A DNA stretch of 64,000 nucleotides from Leptospira wolbachii serovar Codice str. CDC. Lineage in GTDB: Bacteria; Spirochaetota; Leptospiria; Leptospirales; Leptospiraceae. Below the pieces are notes generated by a model that saw only the letters and a list, made by a program, of their open reading frames with translations, made no database searches and was not told the origin of the DNA. The stretch covers positions 126,501-190,500 of the forward strand of contig NZ_AOGZ02000001.1 in NCBI RefSeq assembly GCF_000332515.2, written 5' to 3'. Of this stretch, positions 8,876-17,957 are shown piece after piece; position 1 is the first letter of the stretch, and the number at the start of each line of letters is the position of its first letter. The position numbers and the translations under genes were made by a program.

Positions 8876-9666
8876 TCATCTTCTTTGGTTAAGTAATAGG
8901 CAATGAGTATGGGCAGTGTTGTCACAAGAATAACAAAGACTGCCACCACATTAGTGACAGGCCTTTGTCTAGGGCGAATGAATTCTGTTAACATCCAAAT
9001 GGGAACCGTGGATTGTTGGCCTGCAGTAAATGTTGTCACTATCACTTCATCAAATGATAATGCAAATGACAACATTCCACCAGCTAACAATGCAGTGGCG
9101 ATATTTGGTAAAATGACAAATCTAAATGTTTGCCATGGATTGGCACCTAGGTCCATAGAAGCTTCCACCATGGAATGAGAGCTCCGACGAAGCCGTGCGA
9201 GCACATTATTATACACTGTTACAATGCAAAAAGTTGCATGTGCAATGACAATAGTCCACGTACTAAAAGGAATTCCAAAAAGTGACATGGCTGATCTAAG
9301 CGAAATACCAGTTACAATCCCAGGCAAAGCAATGGGTAAAATCACAAGAAAAGAAATCACTTCCCTTCCAAAAAATTTACTACGATATACTGCAAGACAA
9401 GCTAAGGTTCCAAGAACAATAGCAAGAAATGTAGATACAAATGCTACCTGAGATGAAAGAATGATAGCTTCCCAAATGTCATTTCTCTCCCATGCAACTC
9501 CGAACCATTTGAGAGTGAATCCAGGCAATGGAAATTGAAATGTTTTTTCATCAGTAGAGAATGCATACATGATGATGATAAAAATAGGTATGTGGATAAA
9601 AAGAAAACCTAAAGTGGTTGCCAGTTTTAATCCAATGGTTCCAAAATTCCACTTAGAGGGCATCAA
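8860..9666 (-). CDS. potC: Spermidine/putrescine ABC transporter permease PotC
   Basis: An inner-membrane permease of 268 residues with six likely membrane segments. The ABC-permease EAA loop is visible as ASMDLGANPWQTFRFVILP, the site that docks on the PotA ATPase. With PotB it forms the channel that imports polyamines delivered by PotD. It overlaps the end of potB by 14 bases and is the last gene of the D-A-B-C operon, ending inside a terminator hairpin. The link to polyamines rests on family resemblance and on the divergent putrescine/GABA degradation genes. Related permeases for other cationic solutes cannot be excluded. Confidence 0.9.
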   Translation of the reverse strand: MMPSKWNFGTIGLKLATTLGFLFIHIPIFIIIMYAFSTDEKTFQFPLPGFTLKWFGVAWERNDIWEAIILSSQVAFVSTFLAIVLGTLACLAVYRSKFFGREVISFLVILPIALPGIVTGISLRSAMSLFGIPFSTWTIVIAHATFCIVTVYNNVLARLRRSSHSMVEASMDLGANPWQTFRFVILPNIATALLAGGMLSFALSFDEVIVTTFTAGQQSTVPIWMLTEFIRPRQRPVTNVVAVFVILVTTLPILIAYYLTKEDEGGKK

Positions 9667-10570
9667 AAGCTCCTAATCGTTTGGCAATCATAAGATAAAC
9701 CATCATGATAATAATTGGGATCATGGAAAAAGCTGCCGCCAAAGGGATGTTTCCTGCCGTTCCTTGATGAGTGTAAACCGCCATTCCAATAAAATAACTA
9801 GAATTTCCAATAATGGTCGGGATGATATAATCACCTAACGTAAGTGAGAAAGTGAAAATAGATCCTGCCACCACTCCCGGGAATGCCAATGGCAAGACAA
9901 CTTTGCGAAAGGTTTGAGCCGGTCCTCCACCTAAGTCGGAAGAGGCTTCGAGTAAAGATTTAGGAATTCGTTCCAAAGAGGCTTGGATGGGAAGGATCAT
10001 ATAAGGAAGCCAAATATAAACAAAAACCAAAAACATCCCAATATAAGAGAAGGACAAAGAAGTTCCGCCAATCACAGGTAGAGAAAGGATCACATCCAAA
10101 AGATGCATGAGCCCAAGTTCTTCTAAACACCAAGTGAGGATTCCTTCTTTTACCATGATCAGTTTCCAAGAATATACTTTCACAAGATAACTCGACCAAA
10201 GTGGCAACATCACTCCAAGATAAAGAACAGGTTTTAATTTGGGGCCTGCATACATCGCCATGTAGTAAGCGATCGGGAAGGCAATGATGGCACTGACAAC
10301 GGTGACAGTAAATGCCATGGTTGTTGTACGAATGATGATATCCCAATTGGTACTCTGGCGAAATAGATCATAATAGGATTCTAATGTAAACTCTCGTTTG
10401 ATGACTCCAGAAAAAGAATCAATGGAGAAAAAACTTTGGATGAGAAGTGTAAAGAGTGATCCTAAATAAACAACACCAAGCCAAATGAGGAGTGGTGAGA
10501 GTAACAAAAAAATTGCAAGACCCTTGCGGTAAAATAGAAATGTAAAGAACTTATCAAGAGTGTTTGTCAT
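9653..10570 (-). CDS. potB: Spermidine/putrescine ABC transporter permease PotB
   Basis: A permease of 305 residues with an N-terminal hydrophobic segment (LAIFLLLSPLLIWLGVVYLG) and about six membrane helices. The EAA loop ASSDLGGGPAQTFRKVVLP lies in the C-terminal half. It pairs with PotC to form the membrane channel of the polyamine importer. The gene begins 10 bases after potA and overlaps potC by 14 bases, so the order and spacing are those of a single transcript. Confidence 0.9.
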   Translation of the reverse strand: MTNTLDKFFTFLFYRKGLAIFLLLSPLLIWLGVVYLGSLFTLLIQSFFSIDSFSGVIKREFTLESYYDLFRQSTNWDIIIRTTTMAFTVTVVSAIIAFPIAYYMAMYAGPKLKPVLYLGVMLPLWSSYLVKVYSWKLIMVKEGILTWCLEELGLMHLLDVILSLPVIGGTSLSFSYIGMFLVFVYIWLPYMILPIQASLERIPKSLLEASSDLGGGPAQTFRKVVLPLAFPGVVAGSIFTFSLTLGDYIIPTIIGNSSYFIGMAVYTHQGTAGNIPLAAAFSMIPIIIMMVYLMIAKRLGAFDAL

Positions 10571-10580
10571 TTACAAATCC

Positions 10581-11606
10581 TTAAAGTAAATGCATGTCAG
10601 AATCTTTCCAACCAACAAGCACTTCCGATCCAACCGCAATATGATCGGCAGAAATTTTTAGATTTTGAGTTGAGGCAATGATGCGAGACCCAGTGGGAGT
10701 TTCAAAATGCATTTTGGAAGTAGCACCGGAATACACTTGGCTTTTGAGAATTGCCTTAAAGGTTCTGTACCCTGTGGAATGATTGTCCTCCTGTGCATTG
10801 GCAAAGACATGGACTCGTTCTGGACGGATCATTCCTTTTCCGGCTTGTCCCGTTAGACGTTTGGTTTCCTCTAAAGATAAGATATTGGAAGTTCCTACAA
10901 AATTTGCGACAAACTCAGTTTTAGGTCTGTCATACAATTCCTCTGGTGTGGCGATTTGCTCCACCTTACCTTTGTTAAAAACAGCAATTCGATCTGACAT
11001 GGAAAGTGCTTCTTCTTGGTCATGAGTGACAAAGATAAAAGTAATCCCCACTTCTTTTTGGATGGCTTTGAGTTCTAACTGCATCTCTTCTCTAAGTTTT
11101 AAATCGAGGGCACCGAGGGGTTCGTCGAGAAGTAGTACACCAGGACGATTGATAAGTGCCCTCGCGAGAGCAATCCTTTGCCTTTGTCCTCCTGAAAGTT
11201 CAGAAGGTTTGCGGTTTCCCACATCAGGAAGGCGAACCATAGAAAGCATTTCAGCCACTCTTTGGTTAATTTCCTTGCCCGAATGTTTTTTAATTTTTAA
11301 CCCATAACCGACATTTTCAGCCACTGTCATGTGAGGGAATAAAGCATAGTCTTGAAAGACGGTATTCACATTTCTTTTGTAAGGTGGGATGCCAGTGACA
11401 TCAACACCTTCCAAAAGAACCCTTCCTGAAGTTGTGTCTTGAAATCCTGCCACCATACGGAGACAAGTTGTTTTTCCTGACCCGGAAGGGCCTAACATCG
11501 AAAAGAATTCACCTTTTTTGATCCCGAAGGAGACATCATCCACCGCTATAAATTGGTCGAATTTCCTTGTTACATTTTGAAATTCAACATCGTAAACTTG
11601 GTCCAT
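10581..11606 (-). CDS. potA: Spermidine/putrescine ABC transporter ATP-binding protein PotA
   Basis: The 341-residue ATPase that powers polyamine import. Walker A (GPSGSGKTT), the signature LSGGQRQRIALARAL, Walker B with LLLDEPLGALD, and the switch histidine in FVTHDQ are all intact. The last ~100 residues form the TOBE-type regulatory region seen in PotA and other CUT1/polyamine ATPases. It lies 33 bases downstream of the binding-protein gene and 10 bases upstream of potB. Confidence 0.93.
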   Translation of the reverse strand: MDQVYDVEFQNVTRKFDQFIAVDDVSFGIKKGEFFSMLGPSGSGKTTCLRMVAGFQDTTSGRVLLEGVDVTGIPPYKRNVNTVFQDYALFPHMTVAENVGYGLKIKKHSGKEINQRVAEMLSMVRLPDVGNRKPSELSGGQRQRIALARALINRPGVLLLDEPLGALDLKLREEMQLELKAIQKEVGITFIFVTHDQEEALSMSDRIAVFNKGKVEQIATPEELYDRPKTEFVANFVGTSNILSLEETKRLTGQAGKGMIRPERVHVFANAQEDNHSTGYRTFKAILKSQVYSGATSKMHFETPTGSRIIASTQNLKISADHIAVGSEVLVGWKDSDMHLL

Positions 11607-11639
11607 TCCTTCTCCTTCAGTATTCTATGATGTTAGGAT

Positions 11640-12809
11640 CTATTTACTTCCAATAATGGAAATATAGTCTTCAGCCCATTTTTTGTAAGGTATACATTTT
11701 CTTCCACCGGAACAATCTTCTTTCGGAGTTCTCCAAAAAGAGATTTTTTCAAAGTTATTAAATCCGTTTACGGCACAACCAGTGTCCCCAAGAAGAGCGT
11801 TCCCTTTACAAGCAGATGGAACAGAAGGTACAGACCCAAACCAAGAAGCAAGGTCACCTTGTAATTTCGGAGAAAGTGAATGTTCTAACCATTTATAAGC
11901 ACAGTTCACATGTTTGGAATCTTTGTGTAACATTGTACTGTCTGCCCAACCAGTTGCTCCTTCTTGTGGAACAACAGATGCTACAGGTTGTTTTTCGCTC
12001 ACAAGTAGGTTTACTTGGAATGGCCATGTTGAAGAAGCAACTAGTCCTTCTTTTTTGAAGTCATCCACTTGCACCATCGCATCATGCCAATACTTTGGAA
12101 CGAGTTGTCTTTGTTTTTTTAGTAGTTCAATGACAGCAGTGTATTGTTTTTCATCCAATTCATAAGGATCTTGGATTCCCAGTTCTGGTTTTGCTTGTTT
12201 TAAATACAAAGCGGCATCGGCAATATAGATAGGACCATCGAATGCTTGTACACGACCTTTGTTTGATTTTCCATCAGGTAGAACTTGTTCCTCAAAAACA
12301 ACATTCCAACTAGTAGGAGCTTTTTTAAAAACCTTAGTGTTGTACATAAGTACGTTCGGACCCCATTGGTAAGGTACTCCGAAATGTTTTCCTTCCACTG
12401 TATGCCAAGGAGCATTTTGCAAACGAGAATCTACATTTTTCCAACTAGGGACCAAGTCTGTATTGATTTCTTGGACCTTTCCACCAGCAACCAAACGTAA
12501 GGAGGCATCACCAGAGGCAGTGACAAGATCAAACCCACCTTCATTCATGAGTGCTACCATCTCATCTGATGTTGCAGCAGTTTTTACATTTACTTTACAG
12601 CCAGAACTTTTTTCAAATTCAGTGACCCAATCATATCCTTTGTCTGTTTCACCACGTTCAATGTATCCCGGCCAAGCTACGATGGAAACTTCTCCCTCGC
12701 CTTGTCCGATTTCGGAAACCTTTGTTTCTTTTTTGCCGCAGGCAACCGCAAGTGCGATGGCAAGAACTGCTACAGAAAAAATCACTCGTTTGTATGAATC
12801 GAATTTCAT
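11640..12809 (-). CDS. potD: Polyamine-binding lipoprotein, PotD/PotF family
   Basis: A 389-residue extracellular solute-binding protein and first gene of the importer operon. A hydrophobic signal ends in LAVAC followed by GKKE, so Cys24 is probably lipidated and tethers the protein to a membrane. The mature part has the PotD/PotF pattern: IVAWPGYIE early, a FDLVTASGDAS segment, then VPYQWGPNVLMYN. In this family the pocket binds putrescine or spermidine. Unusually, the last ~60 residues carry four cysteines (CKGN, GCAV, EDCSGG, RKCIP), which may form disulfides. It is divergent from gabD across 139 bases. An AGGAG ribosome-binding site precedes the ATG. Confidence 0.88.
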   Translation of the reverse strand: MKFDSYKRVIFSVAVLAIALAVACGKKETKVSEIGQGEGEVSIVAWPGYIERGETDKGYDWVTEFEKSSGCKVNVKTAATSDEMVALMNEGGFDLVTASGDASLRLVAGGKVQEINTDLVPSWKNVDSRLQNAPWHTVEGKHFGVPYQWGPNVLMYNTKVFKKAPTSWNVVFEEQVLPDGKSNKGRVQAFDGPIYIADAALYLKQAKPELGIQDPYELDEKQYTAVIELLKKQRQLVPKYWHDAMVQVDDFKKEGLVASSTWPFQVNLLVSEKQPVASVVPQEGATGWADSTMLHKDSKHVNCAYKWLEHSLSPKLQGDLASWFGSVPSVPSACKGNALLGDTGCAVNGFNNFEKISFWRTPKEDCSGGRKCIPYKKWAEDYISIIGSK

Positions 12810-12847
12810 AAACCTATGTGCTCCTGGTTTTACTTATGTCAGTGATT

Positions 12848-12875
12848 TAGATACCAAAATCCCAAAATTAAGCAA
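12848..12875 (-). promoter_or_regulatory. Candidate sigma-70 promoter of potDABC
   Basis: On the minus strand TTGCTT (12875-12870), 16 bases, then TATCTA (12853-12848). It lies about 40 bases upstream of the potD ATG, in the gap shared with the divergent gabD operon. A regulator that responds to polyamines could act on both directions here, but no operator is obvious. Confidence 0.45.
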
Positions 12876-12948
12876 CCACTTCCTAGGTTTTCAAAAAAAA
12901 GGTAGGAATTTTTAGGAGCTGGTATTTCGATGAAAGCACAGGTTTGGT

Positions 12949-14406
12949 ATGAAATACATCAAAGACAAAGACCTTTTCCGACAAGAAAACTTCATTGGCG
13001 GGGTTTGGTGCCCTGCAGAAAATAAAAAAGAAATTATAGTCCAGAACCCTGCAAATGGTGAAGTGATTGGAAACATTCCTCACTCCACAGAAAAAGATAC
13101 ATGGAACGCCATTCGTTCGGCAAAAGAAGCACTTCAGGATTGGAAAACGCGACCGGCAAAAGAAAGAGCAGGGATTTTACGTAAATGGTTCCAACTCATG
13201 ATAGACAACCAAGAAGATCTTGCCCTTATCATGACCCAAGAACAAGGAAAGCCACTAACAGAAGCTAGGGGAGAGATTGCCTATGCTGCCTCTTACATCG
13301 AATGGTTCGGAGAGGAAGCAAAACGTTCTTACGGGGATATCATTCCATCTCATAGAAAAGATACAAGAATTCTTGTTTTAAAAGAACCCATCGGAGTGGT
13401 GGGAACTATCACACCTTGGAACTTTCCTGCGGCCATGCTTGCAAGAAAGGTGGCACCCGCCCTTGCCGCAGGTTGTACTGTGGTGTCCAAACCCGCAGAA
13501 CTGACTCCCTATTCGGCTCTCGCTATGGCAGTACTTGCCGAAAGAGCAGGTCTCCCAAAAGGCGTCTGGAATGTGTTAGTTGGTGACCCCATAGCAATCG
13601 GAAAAGCTATTTTGGAAAGTAAAGAAGTTCGAAAATTAAGTTTCACCGGATCTACAAAAACTGGGATTTATCTTATGGAAAAATCAGCAGCCACTTTGAA
13701 AAAACTCTCACTCGAATTAGGTGGAAACGCTCCCTTTATTGTTTTTGAAGATGCTGATATTGATGAAGCAATCAAAGGTGCCATGCTTTCCAAATACAGA
13801 AACACAGGACAAACTTGTGTTTGTGTGAACCGGTTTCTAGTCCAGGCTTCCGTTGCGGAAGTGTTCTCCAAAAAGTTGGCAGAAAAAGCAAAGGAGCTCG
13901 TGGTAGCTAATGGTATGGAACCCAATGCCCAACAAGGCCCACTGATTAATGATGCCGCTTTGGAAAAAGTAAAATCACATATCCAAGATGCAGTCTCCAA
14001 AGGAGCAAAAATCCTGACTGGTGGGAAAGAACATACCCTTGGTGGGAATTTTTTTGAACCGACAGTTCTTTATCCTGTAAACTCCTCTATGGTTGTGACA
14101 AAGGAAGAAACTTTTGGACCAGTCTCTTGTATCCAAACCTTCCAAACAGAAGAGGAAGCCATCCATTTAGCGAATGATACCGACTTCGGACTCGCCTCCT
14201 ATTTGTATACAAAGGATATGGCTCGCACTTTTAGAGTCGCCGAACAATTGGAATACGGGATGGTGGGAATTAACGAAGGACTAATCTCTTCAGAACAAGT
14301 CCCTTTCGGGGGCGTTAAATTTTCTGGAATGGGACGGGAAGGTTCTAAATACGGACTTGATGATTATACAGTAACCAAATATCTCTGCCTCGGAGGAATC
14401 AAATGA
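12949..14406 (+). CDS. gabD: Succinate-semialdehyde dehydrogenase, GabD family
   Basis: A 485-residue NAD(P)-dependent aldehyde dehydrogenase. TPWNFP with Asn158, LELGGN with the general base Glu256, and NTGQTCVCVNRF with catalytic Cys290 are all present. The second cysteine two residues later is typical of GabD. The enzyme should oxidise succinic semialdehyde to succinate, the last step of GABA breakdown. Its stop overlaps the ATG of gabT (ATGA). The ATG used here has AGG about 8 bases upstream. Another ATG at 12930, behind a better AGGAG, is in a different frame and stops after 31 codons. Confidence 0.88.
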   Translation: MKYIKDKDLFRQENFIGGVWCPAENKKEIIVQNPANGEVIGNIPHSTEKDTWNAIRSAKEALQDWKTRPAKERAGILRKWFQLMIDNQEDLALIMTQEQGKPLTEARGEIAYAASYIEWFGEEAKRSYGDIIPSHRKDTRILVLKEPIGVVGTITPWNFPAAMLARKVAPALAAGCTVVSKPAELTPYSALAMAVLAERAGLPKGVWNVLVGDPIAIGKAILESKEVRKLSFTGSTKTGIYLMEKSAATLKKLSLELGGNAPFIVFEDADIDEAIKGAMLSKYRNTGQTCVCVNRFLVQASVAEVFSKKLAEKAKELVVANGMEPNAQQGPLINDAALEKVKSHIQDAVSKGAKILTGGKEHTLGGNFFEPTVLYPVNSSMVVTKEETFGPVSCIQTFQTEEEAIHLANDTDFGLASYLYTKDMARTFRVAEQLEYGMVGINEGLISSEQVPFGGVKFSGMGREGSKYGLDDYTVTKYLCLGGIK

Positions 14407-15692
14407 CGGGCAATCAAAAACAAACCAACCAAACTCTATGGGAAAGAAGACTCGCAAATGTGCCTAGAGGTGTTACGACCGCCTATCCTGTGTTTGCTGA
14501 AAAAGCAAAAAATGCAGAAATTTGGGACATTGAAGGAAAGAGGTTTATCGACTTCGGTGGTGGGATTGGAGTTCAAAATACAGGCCATTGCCATCCGAAA
14601 GTAGTCGCTGCCATCCACAAACAAGTGGACCAAGTTTTGCACACAGCCTTCCAAATTATGCCTTATGAATCCTATATCGTCCTTTGCGAAAAACTAAACG
14701 CCAAGGCACCAATCGATGGTGGAGCGAAAACCATCTTATTTTCTTCCGGGGCAGAGGCCTTAGAAAACGCAGTAAAAATTGCAAGAGCTGCCACGGGAAG
14801 GCCAGGAATCATCAGCTTTTTAGGTGGATTCCACGGACGAACCATGATGGCCCTTGCCCTCACAGGAAAAGTAGTTCCTTACAAAAAAGGATTTGGTCCC
14901 TTCGCAAGCGATGTCTACCACATCCCATTTCCAATGGACTACCATGGTGTCACTGAAGACGACTCCATTAAAGCCTTAAACAATTTATTTAAAGCAGACA
15001 TCGATCCGTCTCGAGTAGCTGCAATTGTCATCGAACCCGTGCAAGGTGAAGGTGGATTTTACATTGCTTCTCCGAGTTTCCTAAAAAAACTAAGGAACGT
15101 TTGTGATGAACATGGAATCCTTCTGATTGCCGATGAAGTGCAGTCCGGTTTTGCAAGAACAGGAAAACTTTTTGCCATTGAACATTCTGGAATCAAACCA
15201 GACCTCATCACCACAGCCAAATCACTCGCAGCCGGGATGCCACTTTCGGCGGTGATTGGAAAAACTTCCATTATGGATTCTGTAGAACCAGGGGGACTTG
15301 GGGGAACTTATGCAGGAAACCCAGTCGCTTGTGCTGCCGGGATTGCGGTGATGGATCTTATCGATGAAGAAGGAATTTTAGAGAAGTCAGCCAAACTCGG
15401 TAAAATGTTAATCGCCGAACTAAACGAAATCAAAAAATTCTACCCTCATATTGGCGAGATACGCGGGTTAGGTGGAATGGTTGCTTTCGAACTTGTAGAA
15501 AATGGGGACGCAAACAAACCATCTGCCGATTTAGCAAAAAAACTCACAACAAAAGCATTGGAACATGGGCTTGTCCTTCTCTCTTGTGGAGTGTATGGAA
15601 ACGTAATTAGAATTCTTGTCCCTATCACTGCCGAAGAGTCTATCGTCAAAGAAGGACTATCTATCATAACAAAATCATTAAAGGAAATCTAA
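14403..15692 (+). CDS. gabT: 4-Aminobutyrate / diamine aminotransferase, class III PLP-dependent
   Basis: A 429-residue class-III aminotransferase. The PLP-binding features are FSSGAEALENAVKIAR at 113-128, GFHGRT at 142-147, Asp244 in IADEVQSG, and the Schiff-base Lys273 in TTAKSLAAG. It should move the amino group of GABA to 2-oxoglutarate, giving succinic semialdehyde. No second aminotransferase is present in the locus, so it may also act on putrescine; that is inference. It is translationally coupled to gabD and lies 6 bases before the next dehydrogenase gene. Confidence 0.86.
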   Translation: MTGNQKQTNQTLWERRLANVPRGVTTAYPVFAEKAKNAEIWDIEGKRFIDFGGGIGVQNTGHCHPKVVAAIHKQVDQVLHTAFQIMPYESYIVLCEKLNAKAPIDGGAKTILFSSGAEALENAVKIARAATGRPGIISFLGGFHGRTMMALALTGKVVPYKKGFGPFASDVYHIPFPMDYHGVTEDDSIKALNNLFKADIDPSRVAAIVIEPVQGEGGFYIASPSFLKKLRNVCDEHGILLIADEVQSGFARTGKLFAIEHSGIKPDLITTAKSLAAGMPLSAVIGKTSIMDSVEPGGLGGTYAGNPVACAAGIAVMDLIDEEGILEKSAKLGKMLIAELNEIKKFYPHIGEIRGLGGMVAFELVENGDANKPSADLAKKLTTKALEHGLVLLSCGVYGNVIRILVPITAEESIVKEGLSIITKSLKEI

Positions 15693-15698
15693 GCAAGT

Positions 15699-17144
15699 AT
15701 GAAAGAATTCAAACTTTGGATTGATGGGAAGTGGACCAACACTAACGGCGGGAACCTCATGGACATTGAAGATCCCGCCACAGGCAAAAAAATTGCCAAA
15801 GTCATAGACGCAAGTAAAGCCGATGTAGACAAAGCAGCGAAGGCAGCACACAAAGCTTTTTATGATGGAAGGTGGTCTGGGATCACCCCCGCAGAACGTT
15901 CCAAAGCCCTTTGGAAACTGGCAGATCTATTGGAAGAAAAAACCAAAGAATTTGCAAAAGCAGAATCTCTCAATGCCGGAAAACCTTATAAAAACTTGAG
16001 TCTTGCAGGGGACATACCTTTTGCCGTAGATAACATTCGTTTTTTTGCCACGGCAGCTCGGGATGTGCACGGAAGCCGTGCGAACGAATACCAACCAGGA
16101 TACACCTCTATCCTTCGAAGGGAACCAGTCGGCGTTGTCGGTCAAATTGCTCCTTGGAACTATCCCCTCCTAATGGCTGTTTGGAAATTTGGACCAGCAC
16201 TCGCTGCTGGTTGCACCATCATCTTAAAACCGGCACCGGGAACGCCAATCACCTCACTTATGTTAGCAGAACTAACAAAAAAAGCAGGGATTCCCGATGG
16301 TGTGATCAATATTATAACTGGTGGCAATGCCACAGGCCAAGCCATTGTAGACCACCCACTCGTTCGTATGGTTTCTCTTACGGGTTCTACGGGAACGGGA
16401 AAGAACATTATGAAGTCGGCCTCTGACTCTCTGAAACGAGTGCATCTGGAACTCGGCGGAAAGGCACCCCTCCTTGTCTTCGATGATGTGGACATCAATC
16501 TTTTTGCCGCAAAAGCTACGTTTGGTGCCACTTGCAATTCAGGACAAGATTGTACGGCCGCTACAAGAATCATAGTCCCAAAGGTTTTACAGAAAAAAAT
16601 CACTGATGCCGTTGTAGATGCGATGAAAGCCGTGAATGTGGGAGATCCCTTCAATGACAAAACAGAAATGGGGCCACTCATCTCTGCCATCCATCGCGAA
16701 CGTGTTCTCGGTTTTATGGATCGTGCCAAAAAACAAGGGGCCAAAATCCTCACCGGTGCCGTGATTCCGAAAGGCCTGGACAAAGGATATTTCTTTGCAC
16801 CTACTGTCATCACCGATGTAAAACAAAACTTCGATGTAGTACAAAACGAAATTTTTGGACCGGTTCTCACCATCCAATCCTATGAAAAAGAAGAAGAAGG
16901 AATCAAACTCGCAAACGATGTGAATTACGGCCTAGCTTCTTCGATTTGGACAAAGGATATAGCGCGCGCTATGCGAGTCGCTAAACAATTTGAGTTTGGA
17001 ACGGTTTGGATCAATGACCACTTACCATTGGCTTCAGAAACACCACATGGTGGATTCAAACAATCGGGATTTGGAAAGGATCTCTCCATCGAATCCGTGG
17101 GTGACTATTTAATCACCAAACATGTAATGGTGGGAGGGGTTTAA
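15699..17144 (+). CDS. patD: Gamma-aminobutyraldehyde dehydrogenase-like aldehyde dehydrogenase
   Basis: A 481-residue aldehyde dehydrogenase. Asn154 is in APWNYP, Glu251 in LELGGK and the catalytic Cys285 in SGQDCTAATR. The SGQDC form of the active site is characteristic of the aminobutyraldehyde/betaine-aldehyde group (PatD/YdcW) rather than GabD. Its expected reaction is 4-aminobutanal to GABA, the step between putrescine transamination and GabT. It is the third gene of the gabD-gabT operon, which ends here and is followed by a hairpin. With the divergent potDABC genes it makes a polyamine uptake-and-use locus. Other omega-amino aldehydes are possible substrates. Confidence 0.8.
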   Translation: MKEFKLWIDGKWTNTNGGNLMDIEDPATGKKIAKVIDASKADVDKAAKAAHKAFYDGRWSGITPAERSKALWKLADLLEEKTKEFAKAESLNAGKPYKNLSLAGDIPFAVDNIRFFATAARDVHGSRANEYQPGYTSILRREPVGVVGQIAPWNYPLLMAVWKFGPALAAGCTIILKPAPGTPITSLMLAELTKKAGIPDGVINIITGGNATGQAIVDHPLVRMVSLTGSTGTGKNIMKSASDSLKRVHLELGGKAPLLVFDDVDINLFAAKATFGATCNSGQDCTAATRIIVPKVLQKKITDAVVDAMKAVNVGDPFNDKTEMGPLISAIHRERVLGFMDRAKKQGAKILTGAVIPKGLDKGYFFAPTVITDVKQNFDVVQNEIFGPVLTIQSYEKEEEGIKLANDVNYGLASSIWTKDIARAMRVAKQFEFGTVWINDHLPLASETPHGGFKQSGFGKDLSIESVGDYLITKHVMVGGV

Positions 17145-17165
17145 ATCTCTTAACTCAAGAAGAAA

Positions 17166-17211
17166 CAGTCGGATCTTTCTAAGAGGACCTCTCCTTAAAA
17201 AAATCCGATTG
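17166..17211. terminator. Hairpin between convergent genes, probable bidirectional terminator
   Basis: CAGTCGGAT (17166-17174) pairs with ATCCGATTG (17203-17211) with one G-U pair, and AGAGG/CCTCT forms an inner stem. It lies between the end of the gab operon (+) and the convergent gene at 17225 (-). The flanking T-tracts are weak. Confidence 0.4.
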
Positions 17212-17224
17212 TATTTGTGAGAAT

Positions 17225-17872
17225 CTAAACTAAGGCAGCTTGTTTTAAAAATTCTTTGAATGTATCGATGTCTTTTGTAAAAAACACAGGTTTAGGGGCT
17301 TTGGTGTCTTTCAATAGAAAAACGATCCCTTGGTTATGAAGAACCACTTGTTCCAATTCATCTGGCGTATAGGTATAAGTCACATTTCCAGAATGGAATA
17401 AAAACTTTCCATTTTCCTCTCGTAAACTTCCCGAACCAATTCGTTTGAAGTTTTTCAGTCCATCTTCCATCGCATCGATATCAGAAGATTCATCACCAAA
17501 CGTAAGTTTACCGGAATAATCCAAAAACAAAGTCCCTTCAATTTGGAACCTACTTTCTTTGGGTGCTGGTGGTTCTTGTTCCAAACTTCCGTCCCCTGTA
17601 GGGAGAAGAACTTCAGATTTTTGGACCACAGAAGGTGTCAGTTCTTCTGGCAAAGAATAGGATATATGGCGGTCATCAGAAATCGCACGTTCTTTTCGAA
17701 TACGTTCATCCAGTTGAGGGGAAACCGAGGGGCCTTGGGGCATTCGGTACTGGCCTGTGCCTTGTGTTTTTCGGGGCTGGTATGCCGTAGGTTTCGATTT
17801 CTGCGGAGAAAGGGCTACGTACAAGAAACATAGGACACCCACAAGAATCATAGCAAAGGCTGCAAACAACAT
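17225..17872 (-). CDS. Single-pass membrane protein of unknown function
   Basis: A 215-residue protein that I do not recognise. Residues 2-22 (LFAAFAMILVGVLCFLYVALS) form one membrane helix or uncleaved signal. A Pro/Gln-rich, positively charged linker follows to about residue 65, then a charged region and a C-terminal domain of about 120 residues (from RFQIEGTLFLDYSGKLTF) that looks beta-rich. The body is probably periplasmic. It is divergent from the SurA-like gene across 85 bases. Confidence 0.7.
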   Translation of the reverse strand: MLFAAFAMILVGVLCFLYVALSPQKSKPTAYQPRKTQGTGQYRMPQGPSVSPQLDERIRKERAISDDRHISYSLPEELTPSVVQKSEVLLPTGDGSLEQEPPAPKESRFQIEGTLFLDYSGKLTFGDESSDIDAMEDGLKNFKRIGSGSLREENGKFLFHSGNVTYTYTPDELEQVVLHNQGIVFLLKDTKAPKPVFFTKDIDTFKEFLKQAALV

Positions 17873-17957
17873 ACTACCTATATTATCTTGCCAAAGGCCG
17901 AATCCCTTGATTACATTTTTTCTTTACAAGGGTTTCGGAAACGGAAACGCTTCCTTT

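Noticed and set aside
12463..12915. Open frame of 150 codons on the plus strand
   Set aside because: It covers the complement of the potD start and the divergent promoter region, and its product has no recognisable feature.
16160..16873. Long open frame (237 codons) on the minus strand
   Set aside because: It lies entirely opposite the well-supported aldehyde dehydrogenase gene and has no motif or ribosome-binding site. It is a by-product of that gene's codon use.
17757..17957. 67-residue N-terminal extension of the SurA-like protein
   Set aside because: It would overlap the divergent gene at 17225-17872 and bury the membrane anchor. The ATG at 17958 gives a normal anchor.
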